Shown here in pieces: positions 9,756-22,414 of a stretch of DNA of 64,000 nt (position 1 is the first letter of the stretch; each line of letters begins with the position of its first letter). This DNA is from Primulina eburnea (lineage: Eukaryota; Streptophyta; Magnoliopsida; Lamiales; Gesneriaceae). The translations under genes and the position numbers were made by a program. The DNA lies in assembly GCF_022965805.1 (NCBI RefSeq), contig NC_133118.1:5735057-5799056 (forward strand), read 5' to 3'. A model generated the notes under the pieces. The model was not told the DNA's origin. It did no database searches and saw only the letters and a list, made by a program, of their open reading frames with translations.

Positions 9756-11477
9756 CCACCCCCCCTCTCTTCACCTGATACAAGGCAGTCGAAGTACCCG
9801 CCACCCTGCAGATCTCAATCTAGCGACGGCATGTGGAACCAATATGGTATTTATTCGACCTGGCTAGGGAATAGAATCAACAATCGAATAAGTGATGACT
9901 TGACTGATCTTGATGTACTTTTTTTCCAGCCTTAGCCTTGCTAGCACGCCCAAACACAGACCAAGACCGGTCAAAGTCTACCTTCACATGTCTACCCAGG
10001 GCATATGGGGGCGGGGTTTACTTAGAATAGGAGAAGACTAAATAAGTAAGATGGAAGTGAACTCAAAACCAACTCTTCTTTCTAGCTTGGTAATCCCTCG
10101 GTTACTTTACTTTTTTGCCTGTAGTGGTTACGGCTAGACTACTTTGCTCAGAGAAAAAACTCCTTGCTTCATTTTTTAATGCAGTTCGGGCGGGATCGAA
10201 CGGGAAACAGGAAAAGAAAGGCTATTCATCTTCCGTTACGGGCTTATGGATCTAGTGGATTGTCCCAGTAAACTACTCTTTACTTAGTTATCGTCACTGG
10301 CTGCAGATCTAGCTTGGTCAATAGGCTATGGAATAAACGTATGGAGACAGGATTACTATAAAGTAACTACCCGGCTTAGTTCAATGATTTATGAGTTGAA
10401 TAAGAATAAGCAGTAGACTTTGTATTCAACCATTTTTGGAGAAATGGGAACGTAGTCAAGTAGGCTAGGATCGGGACGGATCTATTCTATAGTATAGTAA
10501 ATGGCGAAGAAGAGTAGCACCTGGTGGTACAGATGGTTCTGTAGACGGGAGTTTACAGATCTTTGGTCACTGCTACCAAGAAGATTTTCTGTCCTCTGCG
10601 AGGCAAATGGATGTGTCTTCCTTCCTTTTACTGGTCCTTCGAGGATTGATTTCTTTGTTGACTGAATACATTGACTTCTCCATACCCGAATAACCCCCTA
10701 CTAGAGAGAATTCATTCTTAGTTTCAAAAATCACTTTATCAAATTCGAATCTTCTATATTATTATTCTATGCTAGCTTACCCGGAGTGGGATATCCGTTA
10801 CTTGTCTCAGGTGCAGATGAAGAATTAGGCTCGAGTTAGGGGTTTGGATTCAATTCCTTCTTCTTTCCCGGCAAAGGTTGCAGCAGTCGGTAATGAGTTT
10901 TAATTAGATGGTGAGGATGCGAACTAACCATAAGAGTATAGGTTTCACGTAATATGCTAAAAATAGAAGTATTTCCTAGCCCAAATCAAGCTAATCCCGA
11001 AAGTGACTTCAAGGTCTAGGCACAGATCTCTAACTCCTTCACCCGCTCTTATTTTCTTTATTTTTTCTTTTTCGTCTTTTCCGGTTGGAAACATCACCTA
11101 TCCATTCTATGACATTGAGAAGCAAGAGGTCGTACCCGTCCAGTCATAAAGAATCTGCAGTTCCAACAGCGGCACTAAGGTAGAAAGTTATAGGTTCACT
11201 TTAATTACAAAAAAAAGATGGGATTTTCGGCATCAAGACTAGTTCTTTCTTTTTCAAGAGCTGTTATGCTTATAGTTCCCCACTCTGCAAGCACATTTAT
11301 TGACATTGATGCAGCGAATCCAAGCTCAATTGGAATTGTTCTAACCGCAGCTCTTTCAGAAGCGGAGGCACTCACTTTACACCTTTCGGTGTCTATTGCT
11401 CCTGCTCAAGAAAGATTCGATTTTTCTTTTCCGAGTTTGAGAGGTTTAAGTTCTTTTCCCTGTAATGAAATCATAGG
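9756..11477. other. Mitochondrial-like spacer, no gene recognised
   Basis: Continuation of the organelle-like block up to the target site of the solo LTR. The plus-strand ORF at 11218-11487 (89 codons) shows no recognisable domain and runs into the LTR insertion. No rRNA, tRNA or respiratory-chain gene fragment was recognised. Confidence 0.4.
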
Positions 11478-11482
11478 AGTAG

Positions 11483-13276
11483 TGTAAGGACCGTGTATCG
11501 TATTATCGTAAATCTTCTATGATTATCGATAATTAATGAAATTGTCATGTGATTATGTATTTGATGTATATTTTGACAATGGAATTGAGAAATGAATATT
11601 GTATATGAATTGACGTTGTAAAAGCTCGATTAGAAAGGCCGGACGCCAAAATAGTACAAAACCAAAATTTGTACAGAACATGTGGCGCCCGGGCGGTAGA
11701 AAATGACCGCCCGAGCGCCAAGGAAGAAAGGGCTAGTGTTCTCGGACAGAACACTCCGCGCCCGAGCGGTAAATTTTGACCGCTCGAGCGCGGCAGAAAT
11801 GTTTCTCGGAGGCAGAATGTCTCGCGCTCGGGCGCGAGAATTCTACCGCCCGAGCGCGAGAGCGGTGCATTGATAAGAACGAGCTTTTGTCTTCGTTTTT
11901 TTCATTTTCTTCCTCAGTAACTTCGAGATACACGAGAGAGATTTTATTTCTTTCTTACGAATCAACTTCGAAACACTGTCTAAACGCGAAACAAATTATA
12001 TATTTGTTATCTGCGCGTTAAGGGCTTCAGACTGAGGTAATTTTCTTCTAGTTCCAGCAGCTATAAATATCAAAGTACTGGAATAGCATGTATTTGAAGT
12101 TGAATTTCTGATATGTAGTAGAATAACCGACAATAAACGTATATTCGAAGTCGAAATTGAATTATGATATGATTTGGATTTGATATGAATTATTAAAGTT
12201 TCAAATGATATTTGAAACTCATATTAATGATTTTAGAGTATGTAATTGATTGGAACGAATATGTTATTGATGTAGATAAAGTGTAATATCAATATCTTCA
12301 GGCTACATCAACTGGAAACAAAGAATTGAGGTATGTTGCGACCGGGTAACATACGACATGTATCTGTATTATATGATATATGATTGGATTGATTGGATTT
12401 GAATACGTGTCTATGTGCCTATTTGATGATTTGATGTGGCATACATGACATTGAGATTGAGATATCGATGTATAAAATAAATGTTTTGTTAACACACATC
12501 ATTTTATGCATACATCGATACATGACATGCACGTTGAGCTATGATCCTTGGATACCCTGATATGATTTGATTGGATTCCGGGGTTTGTGAACACAATGCT
12601 ATGTTTGGTATTACATGACCCTTAAAACATAGACATTTGTGGCCCCATATGATTGGATATGAGATGTGGGATTGATGGCGCTTCGTCGACGCTATCATAT
12701 GTGTATTCCCATATCGGCCGGTGTGCCAGCTCGAGCATTGATTTGATTTGATAGCGATTCGATTGATTCTGACATGTGCTCAGTGGATGGGCATTTGACC
12801 TGATACCTCCACGACATACATGCATTGCATACCATATATCATTGTTTAGATATCTGTTGTATATATGATTGGTTGTTCCATACGGAGCTTTGCTCACCCC
12901 CAAGGGGGGCTGTTGTTGTCTTTGTGTGTGGACAATGGCAGGTACTCCAGGATATCAGGAGACCGGGGATGGTACTTCTGGAGGGAGCCACAGCTTGGGC
13001 TGAGGTTTTATGTTTATGTCTTGTTCCCAGTATATATGTATATGTATCTATATACCGGGGCATGTCCCGAGGATATGAGATGTTTGTATGTGATTGGTTT
13101 TGAATATGTGTGGGCGTGTTTTATGATTTGAATTTAGATACTATTTTTAGTATTTAAATATCAGAAGAAATATTTTGGGCTCATCGTAATGAGATTTTTA
13201 AACCCGTTTTCCGCTGTGATTAATTAACCCTAATCAGATTGCATTATAATAACGATTAGGAGCCAAGGGCCCCACA
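11483..13276 (+). mobile_element. Solo LTR (1.79 kb) inserted in organelle-derived DNA
   Basis: It starts TGTAAGGACCG and ends GGGCCCCACA, with the direct repeat AGTAG on both sides (11478-11482 and 13277-13281). There is no internal retroelement sequence, so it is a solo LTR left by LTR-LTR recombination. A cluster of near-palindromic CGCYCGRGCG words lies at about 11683-11865. Ends and layout resemble the solo LTR at 18864-20908, suggesting related Ty3/gypsy families. The family is not determined. ORFs inside it (for example at 12825-13103) are incidental. Confidence 0.85.
11683..11865. repeat. CpG-rich near-palindrome cluster in solo LTR 1
   Basis: Six copies of a 10-base word close to CGCCCGAGCG or its complement, arranged as three pairs separated by spacers of about 10-15 bases (for example GGCGCCCGGGCGG then CCGCCCGAGCGCC). 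The LTR around it is AT-rich, so the cluster is a local CpG island. Confidence 0.8.
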
Positions 13277-13281
13277 AGTAG

Positions 13282-14340
13282 TATCTTGATCTTGAAAGAA
13301 AGGCAGGCAGTTTAGGTATTCAATTCAATGTCGGCTTCTTCAAAACCCTTTTTCTGCTAGTGAGCTTTTCTTGAATACCATCTCGGAGCAGTTCTAAGGA
13401 AGTAGCTGCTCTAGCTTTAGGGAATCCGCGGATTTCTCATATCCTCCTTCGGTATCTTTCTCGTTGCTTGTGGGAGAAAGAATCATGCACTTATACCCCC
13501 TTAGTTTATACTGATTATCAGCTATAAAGAACCAAAGATAGGATTGGAGTAAGCCAATAGTCAATGCTACCCCTACCAATGGCCCTAAGCGTGCAAACCA
13601 ACCCTTGTGATGTCACTGAACGAAAGTCTTACTTAGGGCAGTAATCAGGAACCTAACAACCCAATTGGCTAGGCTAAGTTTGAAAGTTGCGACTAGACAA
13701 AGAAGCCAGTCATTAGCCCTCTGTAAACTGGAGTATAGAAGTGGAAACTCAGTCTAGCTACTCTCCTAAGATAAGAAGTTGCTGGTTTCAATATCCATCA
13801 TGTTTGAATAGAAGTCTTATAGTAGTATAAATAAAAATCAGTTGTAGGGAATTGGATAAAGGGATGGAAAGGGGGAAAAGCCCAACATTAATATTATATA
13901 TTATTAGTCTAATATAAAGCGCTAGCGCCCAACCGGGCTGCTTGCTGCCTCTATTTGGTCGTGCTGCTATGATGTAACGTGCAGTCGTCCCGAGGCAGCA
14001 GGATGTATGGTATAGGGCTCCAATTGAGTTCGTCTTTCCATGCCAGAAAGCCCGTATCTTATAGCAAGCCCTACCTCTTAGGTAGCAGAACTTTCTATAG
14101 CTATTGCCTTTCCTTCAGTAGAGGCTGAAGTTGGAGTAGCTTTTGCTGTCGATCCAGCCACTAGGTAAGGTGCATAAGAGCAGTTCGTTTTCAAACGTAG
14201 GTGAGGTTCATCCTTTTTCTAAAGGGTATTAAGGGCTAAAGCGCCTTTTATCCTTCTCTTTTCGATCCAATTACAGTCTACTAAGGCCTTCTCCCATCCA
14301 GTATATAGCCCTTCCTTCGCCTTCCATTCCTGCTATTCCA
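13282..14340. other. Mitochondrial-like block resumes after the solo LTR
   Basis: After the target duplication the sequence returns to the same character as before 11478 (balanced composition, CTAGCTTT-type words), confirming that the LTR split one block. No gene is recognised. The right junction to nuclear-looking DNA lies near 14340-14400 and cannot be fixed from composition alone. Confidence 0.4.
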
Positions 14341-14513
14341 ACTCCTGAAATTACTTCCTGCACTAAAGAAAAGTATCTGAAGTTTGATTGTTTTGTTTCG
14401 GATGAAATTAATGAGTTAGTTGTGTCTACAAATTTCCTATTTAAAGCTTACGAACAAATGAGATAAAGTGCACACAAAAGAAGTAATAGAAGATCTAAAT
14501 TTCAATCTTCCTC

Positions 14514-14930
14514 GTGTACTTCAAAGTGAGAATGAGTAAAAAAAAGGCACAAAGTTCTGATGAAAGTATTACAAGTAGTTGGAAATACCTGCTGCCCAGT
14601 TTCTGGAAAGAAGACTTCGGGTATATTTATCTGACTTCAGACGACGAAGTTGAGATTTTACCCTCACCTCCTAAATGTCCAAAATCCAGTTGTGTCCAAG
14701 ATGTCAATGTTTCTTCTGCAGACAAAAAATCCCCATGTGGTAACGAGAGCCTGACAGCAAAGACTGATGTGCTTCTCAATGTTGAAGCTGCCGGCTGTAG
14801 CAGGATGAAGACTTTGGATTGCATCAATGGTCCAAAGATGGTGGGCGGTGGAGGTAACGTGTGGGATGAAGAACAAACTGATATCCAAAGCTCACAGTCA
14901 AGTTGCTCACCTGTGAAAAACCGTGGCTGA
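14514..14930 (+). CDS. Unassigned ORF, possible 3' exon of a truncated nuclear gene
   Basis: A 138-codon ORF, or 135 codons from a second Met at 14532... that begins MSKKKAQSSDESITSSWKYL. It is hydrophilic, Ser- and Asp-rich, with SWKYLLPSFWKEDFGYIYLT followed by an acidic DDEVEIL patch and several Cys. Codon use looks coding. Just upstream other frames carry short protein-like pieces (for example FDCFVSDEINELVV at about 14380-14425). After the stop the DNA becomes AT-rich, like a 3' UTR. I do not recognise the family. It may be the 3' end of a gene whose front was lost at the junction with the organelle-derived block. It could also be an unspliced fragment with no function. Confidence 0.3.
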   Translation: MYFKVRMSKKKAQSSDESITSSWKYLLPSFWKEDFGYIYLTSDDEVEILPSPPKCPKSSCVQDVNVSSADKKSPCGNESLTAKTDVLLNVEAAGCSRMKTLDCINGPKMVGGGGNVWDEEQTDIQSSQSSCSPVKNRG

Positions 14931-15778
14931 GAGTCTACTTGTATATCGAAATGTACTGGTGTGTATGACCTGTTTTTTGGTTTTTTGTTTCTTCTCAACA
15001 ATGTATATATGTTATGGTACTTAGATGGCACTAAGTAGAATGATGTGCTGCTTTTGTCAAATTGTTGTGAAGCTTATGGGAAGGTTTGTTCACACCTTAG
15101 TAATGTTTAATGATAATTGATAAATGTCTTTGATATAATGTTTTGTATAGCACTTTTCATTATTAATGTTTTGTTACGTAAGTATGTTTGATTGCAAACT
15201 TTCAAATTTTCATTTCTCACGGGGTTCAAAAATAGTGATTCGGAATACTAACGTTATACACTCAGATTCAATGCTTCGAATCTGTAAGAAATGAGTTGTT
15301 ATTGTTTATCATCAACACAGTTTTCAACATTTTGTACTATCTACATTTCCTTCTTCTTCATTTAATTAAAAGCTTACAAACCACATTGACAAGCACAATT
15401 TGCAAAAATTGTGCGTTCAAGCCTCCTTGTTTGCGTACCATGGACATAAAGTTCGTTTGAAAACAACACTTCAATTTCGCACGTCTAAGCAAATGCATTA
15501 AGGTTGGGGGAAACACAAAAATTAAAGACGGCCTGAAAGCTAAAAAAATAGTACTATAAACAAATCACTTGAAAATTATATCAACAACCCATTAATTTGT
15601 AATACCATATCACATATCTTTCCCTACTAAGTCCATATATATGTTGAACAAAAGTGGAAGTCATATATCATGATAGAGCAAAGTTACTTCCACAAAGCAA
15701 AATACATCTCCTGCAATAACACATCAACAAAATGGGAAAGTAACTTTGACAGAACAAGATATAACCAACACAGCACTG

Positions 15779-16863
15779 TTAGTTTGTTTTACTAATCCTT
15801 CGCACAAACGATAATTTGTCATCATCGTGAAGACTGAAGAACAACGCTAACTTCTTTGGTTTCTCTATCAGTATCTCTGCTGCAATTTGCTTCTCATCCC
15901 TGCTCAGTCCAGGAATCTTTTCTAACACATCCAGTATATCCTTTGAAACAGGCATCGCAATCTCGTAGTCGTGACTGAGACGTTTACCAAGCTCAGCTAT
16001 TGCCTCTTTTGTCATAGCAGTAAAGTTATTGATGGCATCAACAAATAATTCTTCACCTTGCGTTGCTTGTTTTCGTTTCTTTTTATTAACCTTTTGGTTA
16101 TCCGATGCTGTGAACGAGGTTGTATTTGCAACAGAATTCGTTTCACCACCCCCTCTCCATGCTCAGGGGTATGTCTTCGATTCCTATATTAATTTCAGGT
16201 CCTAAGACATCGTCAATGTGTAGAACTTGTTGAACTGCACTTGCGAAAGTCGATGTTCTTCCCCCTGTTGCACGATCAAATCCAAATATTTCACACCAAT
16301 TTGTATAATGTGGCCATGACTTGAATCGCCATGTTTTGACACTACTATCAATCTGTCAATTTGATTTTCAATAAAATGAATTCAGTTTTGCCAATTCTAA
16401 TATATTACAGACATAATATGTAATGAGAAATTCAAAAGTTAACAATGTTGTTACTTTGAAGTTAACGGTACCTTGACAAATGCGTCCCACGTTTCGTCCG
16501 ACGCCTCGATCATTTTTTGTGTATCATTCCACCCCATTCCACTTCTACTCAACATGGTAACCAATGTTCCATGATTTTTTTTCCATACATGAATTTTCGA
16601 GTTGATGTGTGGACAACTCGTAAGTCGGTCGTTGGGAATATTTTCATTATTGCCTTCTCAAGGAAATTCAAGTAGCCACATTTGAAACCGTTCTCACTTT
16701 TCCAGCCATTTGCAATTGCTTCTTTCAATGACTGTATCAATATTTCCTCTTCACGAGCACTCCACACCCGCCGACTTTTTTCAGATTTCTTCACCTTGTT
16801 AGCCATTGTACTGCTATATGTTCCAAGGTCCATACTCAATTGTGTTGCTTTAGTACCTGACAT
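15779..16863 (-). pseudogene. PIF/Harbinger-associated Myb/SANT-like ORF, broken
   Basis: Read on the minus strand from Met at 16863: a Myb/SANT-like DNA-binding domain (RRVWSAREEEILIQSLKEAI...FLEKAIMKIFP...HTSTRKFMYGKKIMEHW), then LSRSGMGWNDTQKMIEA, a likely intron at about 16350-16475, and a C-terminal part ending IPGLSRDEKQIAAEILIEKP...FFSLHDDDKLSFVRRISKTN with a stop at 15779. In PIF/Harbinger elements this second ORF binds DNA and helps the transposase act. A one-base frameshift near 16550 (after MEHWL) breaks the frame. Its partner transposase lies next to it in the same orientation. It could instead be a host Myb/SANT gene relic, but the neighbour makes the transposon origin more likely. 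Confidence 0.7.
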
Positions 16864-17106
16864 TAAGAAACATACTCACAAATTAAAGTACCACATTGTC
16901 TTACACATTATCAAGAACATAAACATGTGCACAATGAAATTAAACACAAAAATATCAAACGCTCGTGTCATAAAGAGTGCAAGAACTCAACTAAAACCAC
17001 TTGAAGAAGTCTTGATTGCAAGCAACACAGAAATTATTAAGAGTTGTTGGTGCACGTAATTGCATTACAATCAAATAAAGTTTATGCTCTACATTTCGGA
17101 TGATAC

Positions 17107-17820
17107 TTAATTATTATACATTGAGATTTCAAGGTTATCCCTCCACAAATCCCAAGTTGGGGAAGACTCAATATTGTCAATAAATTCCTCTTCACCAGCT
17201 TCCGTTGTGACATCAGTAACTTCATCAATCCCTTCTAGTGGGTCTTCAGGCATTTCAACACGGATGAAATTATGTAGCAGCATACATGCCAATATGATAT
17301 GGTTCTGAACTTGCAAAGGATAAAATGTCGGACTGCGTAGTACTGCCCACCGTCTCTTTAATAGACCAAACCCTCTTTCAATAACATTACGTGCACGACA
17401 ATGTTTTGAGTTGAAATACTCTTTGAAGTTTTGTGGAGCTCTAGCTCCAATTGCCCAGTCATCCATATGGTACCTTGTTCGCCTGTAAGGTGTTAAGAAT
17501 CCATCGACGTTTGCATAACCATTATCACATAGATAGTAGGTTCCTACAAGGTTGTCCCAAAGTTAGGAAAGAGTTGGAGTGTGATACACACTGCTCAATA
17601 ACCATTTGTGGTGTTAATCGTATTGTACGCACAATGACATCATACAATATCACAACTAGGAAAAAAAATATAGTTCATACCTCGCGGAACCTTTAGATCA
17701 TCTTCTCGATGAATTGCATCTCTAAGAACCCTGGCATCTGCCGCCGATCCTTCCCAACCTGTTAGTGCATAAATGAATCTTGTGCTCTCCTGTTGTGCGC
17801 AGCATTTTATCTCAACTTAA
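17107..17820 (-). pseudogene. PIF/Harbinger transposase, C-terminal part only
   Basis: Minus-strand exons 17820-17681 and 17543-17107 flank a GT-AG intron (17680-17544) that falls between VPR and GTYYLCDNGY. Visible motifs are [14 protein letters not shown] (second catalytic Asp of the DDE domain), NGYANVDGFLTPYRRTRYH, and CRARNVIERGFGLLKRRWAVL (Glu region), then the conserved LLHNFI tail. The N-terminal half with the first catalytic Asp is absent upstream of about 17820, so the enzyme cannot be active. The exon 2 reading frame is intact, which suggests fairly recent decay by truncation. Terminal inverted repeats of the element were not located. Confidence 0.8.
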
Positions 17821-18633
17821 TGTGTCTAATCCTCCAAATCTTTGAAACACATGTCAAGTTCAAGTTGTTGATAAGATTGTATATATTTTATTTTTAAAAG
17901 TTTAGACTTCATCTCTATCAAGATATGCCCAAATTTTCTTTCAAAACTCCAAGATTCTCACATTAATAAAATATAAAACTATTCTATTTCATTTCTTTTG
18001 ATATATTATTATTATTATTGAAGTCTTGTACAATCATCTTACCTTCAAAATTAGGTTTTTTTTTCCTCTTTTGTTCTTTTGTTCAAATCTACAAATAAGA
18101 TAAAATTAAATCAAACAATAATAATATAAGAAATGAAAATTCGAGATAGACACAAAAATTAAATCCTTAAAATTCGATAGGATTTGGACTTATCATCCTT
18201 AGCGACGACCAGACCCAAAATCTTGGATGATTTGAAGACATGCTCACCAGATCGAACCCGAAGTTTGGTATCATCACAAGTGTTCTCCAATTACGATTCC
18301 GTCAATTGAGACATTAAAACTTCACATATCAATGTATGTAAAATATCACTTAATGAATTTCTTCATAATAGAAGAAAAAAGAACGTAGATAGAAATAAAT
18401 TGAAAATATTTTTGAAAAAGTACTACACAACCTCTATCTACACCATTTTTGTTAATAAATCGATCCTAGCTTGTGACGTCAAAGCAAATGTCTTCCATTA
18501 GTGGATATCTCCTCGCAGAGAGGATGCAAAATAATGACAACATCTTAAAACCTATAACCCACAAATACTTGTTTTTTTTCACAATTTGTTCTATTTCACC
18601 CGATCCAAGACATTTTACACATGTTTCAATTGT
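17821..18633. other. AT-rich spacer, nothing recognised
   Basis: No coding signal beyond short incidental ORFs. It lies between the truncated transposase and the left target duplication of the Tat-like element. It may be residual PIF sequence. Confidence 0.4.
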
Positions 18634-18863
18634 ATTATTGATGATATCCAGAGTGAACCAGGTATGATATAAGTAGGCAATCCACCATATAATGAAGATA
18701 ATTTAGTGTTTAGGAGATTTGAGTTAGGATAATGGCTTCAATAACACCTGCAAACAAGAAAGGAACTCGTGAATGGTCGCCAGAGGAGTGTCCGACGTAG
18801 CTACTCCGATGCTAAAGTCAGCAGGTTGAAAAATGAAAAACACAAACAATATATGTGAGAATA

Positions 18864-20908
18864 TGTAATGCCCGCGAATTAATTACTATAATCAGACGTT
18901 GATTAATTGATATGATCGAGGTTATACGAACTAGACTGAAGAAGCCGGGCCATTCAGAGACAAGATTGGGAGAAGCATGTGAATTATGTATATTTGGTAC
19001 AGAACTGGTGGTGCCCGAGCGGCAGAAAGTTACCGCCCGAGCGCCAATGCATCATCAAAATGGATTTGGACAGAATGCATGGCGCCCGAGCGGTAGTTTT
19101 TGACCGCCCGAGCGCCAGGGGATGGTGAGATGAGTACCCGGGCAGAAGGTTCGGCGCCCGAGCGGTAATTTTTAACCGCCCGAGCGCCGCTTGTAAAACA
19201 TGGAAAACCAGCCATGTTTCATAGACATGCAAGTGAGGATATATATATGAATTCATCCTTCAGATTTGTCAAAGGAAAGAAAGAAAGATCGAGAAAAGCT
19301 TCAGAAAAGTAGTGAAATATCCTTACGCCTTTTGTGAGAAATCCGTCCGTCCGAATTAGAATCCAACTTCAATACTGTGTTCCTATCGACGCAGGCTACA
19401 ACTGGACGTAAGTTTTGTTACGTTTAGACATGTTTTGAATTTATGATATTGTCAGAACTGAATATGATTCAGATGTGGTGTTTCTACTACCGTAGACATT
19501 ATAGAATTGAAGTCAGATTAAAGAACAGACCGTTTCTGTAATTGTTATGATTTTTGAAAGATATTGACTGAGATTCTATATCAGAATTGTGTTAATATTC
19601 AGAGTATGAATTATGTTGACACAGATTATGAGTTCCAGTATTATATTTGTGATGTTTAGATTGACGGGGTTATTCAGATTATATTAGTATGCCGTCGAAA
19701 CATCAGTTGATTTAGATTAATCAGATTCAGATATGATTCAGATTGTATTGTGATATCGATGACATGAATTGAATTGTATCGTGTTCAGATAGTGATCAGA
19801 TTATGTACTGAGTTGAGTATTGATCAGAACAGATTGTGTATTGAGTTATTCACTGATACAGTGTATTCGGTATTGTCATTTCAGATTTGATATGGACAGA
19901 GTTGAATACAGGTCATCGTCTTCGTCAGACAGGGATGACAAATGTATAATTCATGTGATATTCGGGAAGACATAACTCAAATAACATCCTATTTGAGTTT
20001 CCCAATAAAATCACATACTAGATTATTATTATATTCTGATATGAATATGCTTTGTTTATATGCTGATATGTTACTGCTTTGTTTATAGATTTATATGCAT
20101 TGCATTTAAGATAGGGAGTCTTGACAGATCAGTCAAACTGCTAGATAATCGGTGTATCTCAGCTTAGGAGCAGCTCTGACTCCTATTGCAGCCGTTGATA
20201 CAGCTCAGACCGAAGTCTAGGAATAAGACGTACAGTCACCCCGAGTGGGAGGGTAGGTGACAACCATTGACGTCTTATTCACAACGGGATCCCTAGAGTT
20301 ATAGTTGAGTCGAGTCTAGACATGATTTGACGAGAACTGCATGTGTTTATAGATGTGGTTTCACAGACTATGAAACCCATGGTTATTGCTTTCAGTTATG
20401 ATAGCATGTTTATATGATTTGATATAAATTGCATGTTTATCTGAATTGAGTTGCATGCTTATTTTGAGTAGATTTCATAGATTATGAAATCTATTACTTT
20501 TGAATATGTTCATGATAGCATGTTTTATGATTTAGATTATTTATATGCATGTTTACCATGTTTTATACTGGGATTTATTCTCACCGTAGTATCCGGCTGT
20601 TGTCTTGTTTTGTATGTGTGCATGACAACAGGTGGGGCAAGATCGGGGTCGAGAAGACGAGTTTAGCGTGGTGATTCCGGACTTATTGTAGACTTGGTTT
20701 TATTACTTGAACTTTAGTAGTTGAACCTTAGATTAGTTGAAAGACTGTTGTACATTATTGTACTTTTATACAGATATGTATATTATTTAGATGCCATTAC
20801 CTTCCGCACTTGTATTTTAAAAAGAAAAATTTTTAGACCCTGTTTATCTTAACTGATAATTAAATCCCAAAGATGATTAAGAAAAAGATCAGCGTCCGGG
20901 TCCCCACA
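18864..20908 (+). mobile_element. Solo LTR 2 (2.05 kb)
   Basis: It starts TGTAATGCCCGCG and ends GGGTCCCCACA, flanked by GAATA on both sides (18859-18863 and 20909-20913). There is no internal domain. Three paired CGCCCGAGCG units at about 19012-19190 are followed by a TATATATA at about 19222, so the array lies directly upstream of a plausible LTR promoter read on the plus strand. Ends and array resemble solo LTR 1. It is inserted in the 3' LTR of the Tat-like element. Confidence 0.85.
19012..19190. repeat. CpG-rich near-palindrome cluster in solo LTR 2
   Basis: Three blocks, each with two copies of CGCCCGAGCG separated by GG-(T/C)A-N-ACC spacers of about 12-14 bases, at about 19012-19045, 19081-19118 and 19153-19188. 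The blocks are about 70 bases apart, and the surrounding DNA is AT-rich. Confidence 0.85.
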
Positions 20909-22414
20909 GAATATATGTGTATGCTTGAGAGTTCACAAATCCAGCCTCTGTAAATAAGAAATTTACCCGCTATTTGTAGTAGTAAATCTCATCATTACCT
21001 AGTTTTCAGTCCCACCTGCTAAGTATGGCAAGTCGGCTGTCCATACTTTCTGCTTCTGATGACTTCTAAAACATGCCAAATCCATGTTGCTCTGACAGAT
21101 TAGACAACCCATACCAATCACACTCGAGTGTGGTGCAATTCTCGAGATAGCCCGGGTGGTAAGGTACCCGAGAGCTTGTATGAGAGCCCAGGCTCTTGAT
21201 TGCCCGGGAAGAGGATAAATGCCCGGTTAATGAAGATAGTACCCGGCATATTGGCTCTGATTTGGGCTATCCACTTAATACTCTGGGTCGTCCATGACCC
21301 ATATCCTTATGGGGGTATCACCACCCATCCCTAAAATAGTCGGGCTAGAGTCTTACTCGTTGTCCCTCTCAGTCATACTTGTGCTTCCATAAAAAAGTAA
21401 TTTAGAATTTGGAAAAGCATCGGGGGCTTCAAATATCCCATAAAGGGGATAACATGCCGGGGCCTGATATCACCCGAACTTAGAATAAGACGCCAGGGGC
21501 CTTGTAGTGACCCGTTCCAGAATCACCTACTTAATCAGAACTAAAGCATGCAAAATCTATATTTAAAACTGAATCAGGTAAACAGCGGAATAAGTAATAC
21601 AACCCAATCGAAACTGTAAGTACAAAAATACTTAAACAACCAGATCGAACTAAATCCAAGAATAAATACCAACAACTACGAATCAACCCCTGCCAGCTCC
21701 CTGTCCACTCCCTCCTGGACCGTCCAACCTGAGACCTGCCCCATCGAATAGGGTGTCCAAAACAGAGATAAACCGAGGACGTGAGCATAAAACGCTCAGC
21801 ACCGAAAGCATGAGTATACAAGACTATGACATGCATGTATGCAAAATGTACTGGATACCAGGATCTGGGTATAACGAAATACTGCTCAGGCAAATGACGT
21901 CAAGGTATGTAGCACTCTGCGCCGTCGCACCAAGAGGTGGCTCCCATACCAAAATAAACCTGTGGATATACCGGTGACCTGACCACCGTCGGCCAACGGG
22001 GTCCAACCATCCACAACAAATGAGGGCTGAGCACCCTCTCAACAGGCTATCTCAAAGATAATCAGGCTCAACATGATTATGCAAATGCCGCATAATAAAC
22101 CATGCATCATATGACAGATAATAATGCAACATATAAACATGCAACACATAGTAAAGCATACTCAATCCTGCTATCTCGGATAGTACTTTCGTACCTCAAA
22201 CCAGTAGATCCTAGCAATCAGCCCTAGAATCAAGCCTGCGTCCGTAGTCAGCCCACTGATGCCGCTAGCCCCCAACTAGAGCACAGCTCCGCTACAAAAC
22301 CAGTAGCTCCCCGCTAGTGCCCGAACCTCGGTAAAAGACTAGAAGCCCATCAGAAACGACTAAAACGCTCTGGAACTCTCGGAATTGGCGAGTGAAAAGT
22401 GAAGCCTCGCGCTT

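Larger units (their letters stand above)
18639..21320 (-). repeat. 3' LTR of the Tat-like element, split by a solo LTR
   Basis: About 630 bp of LTR remain once the inserted 2.05 kb is removed. The last 160 bases (about 21158-21320) match 33046-33207 closely, including GGTACCCGAGAGCTTGTATG and CTTATGGGGGTATCA. Read on the minus strand the LTR starts TGATACCCCC and ends ATATCATCA. Confidence 0.6.

Noticed and set aside
12622..13131. Several 60-93-codon ORFs on both strands
   Set aside because: They overlap each other inside solo LTR 1 and show no domain.
21531..21893. 120-codon ORF duplicated at 27424-27786
   Set aside because: It is simply the two LTR copies of the chromovirus. No domain is seen and the position is non-coding LTR.
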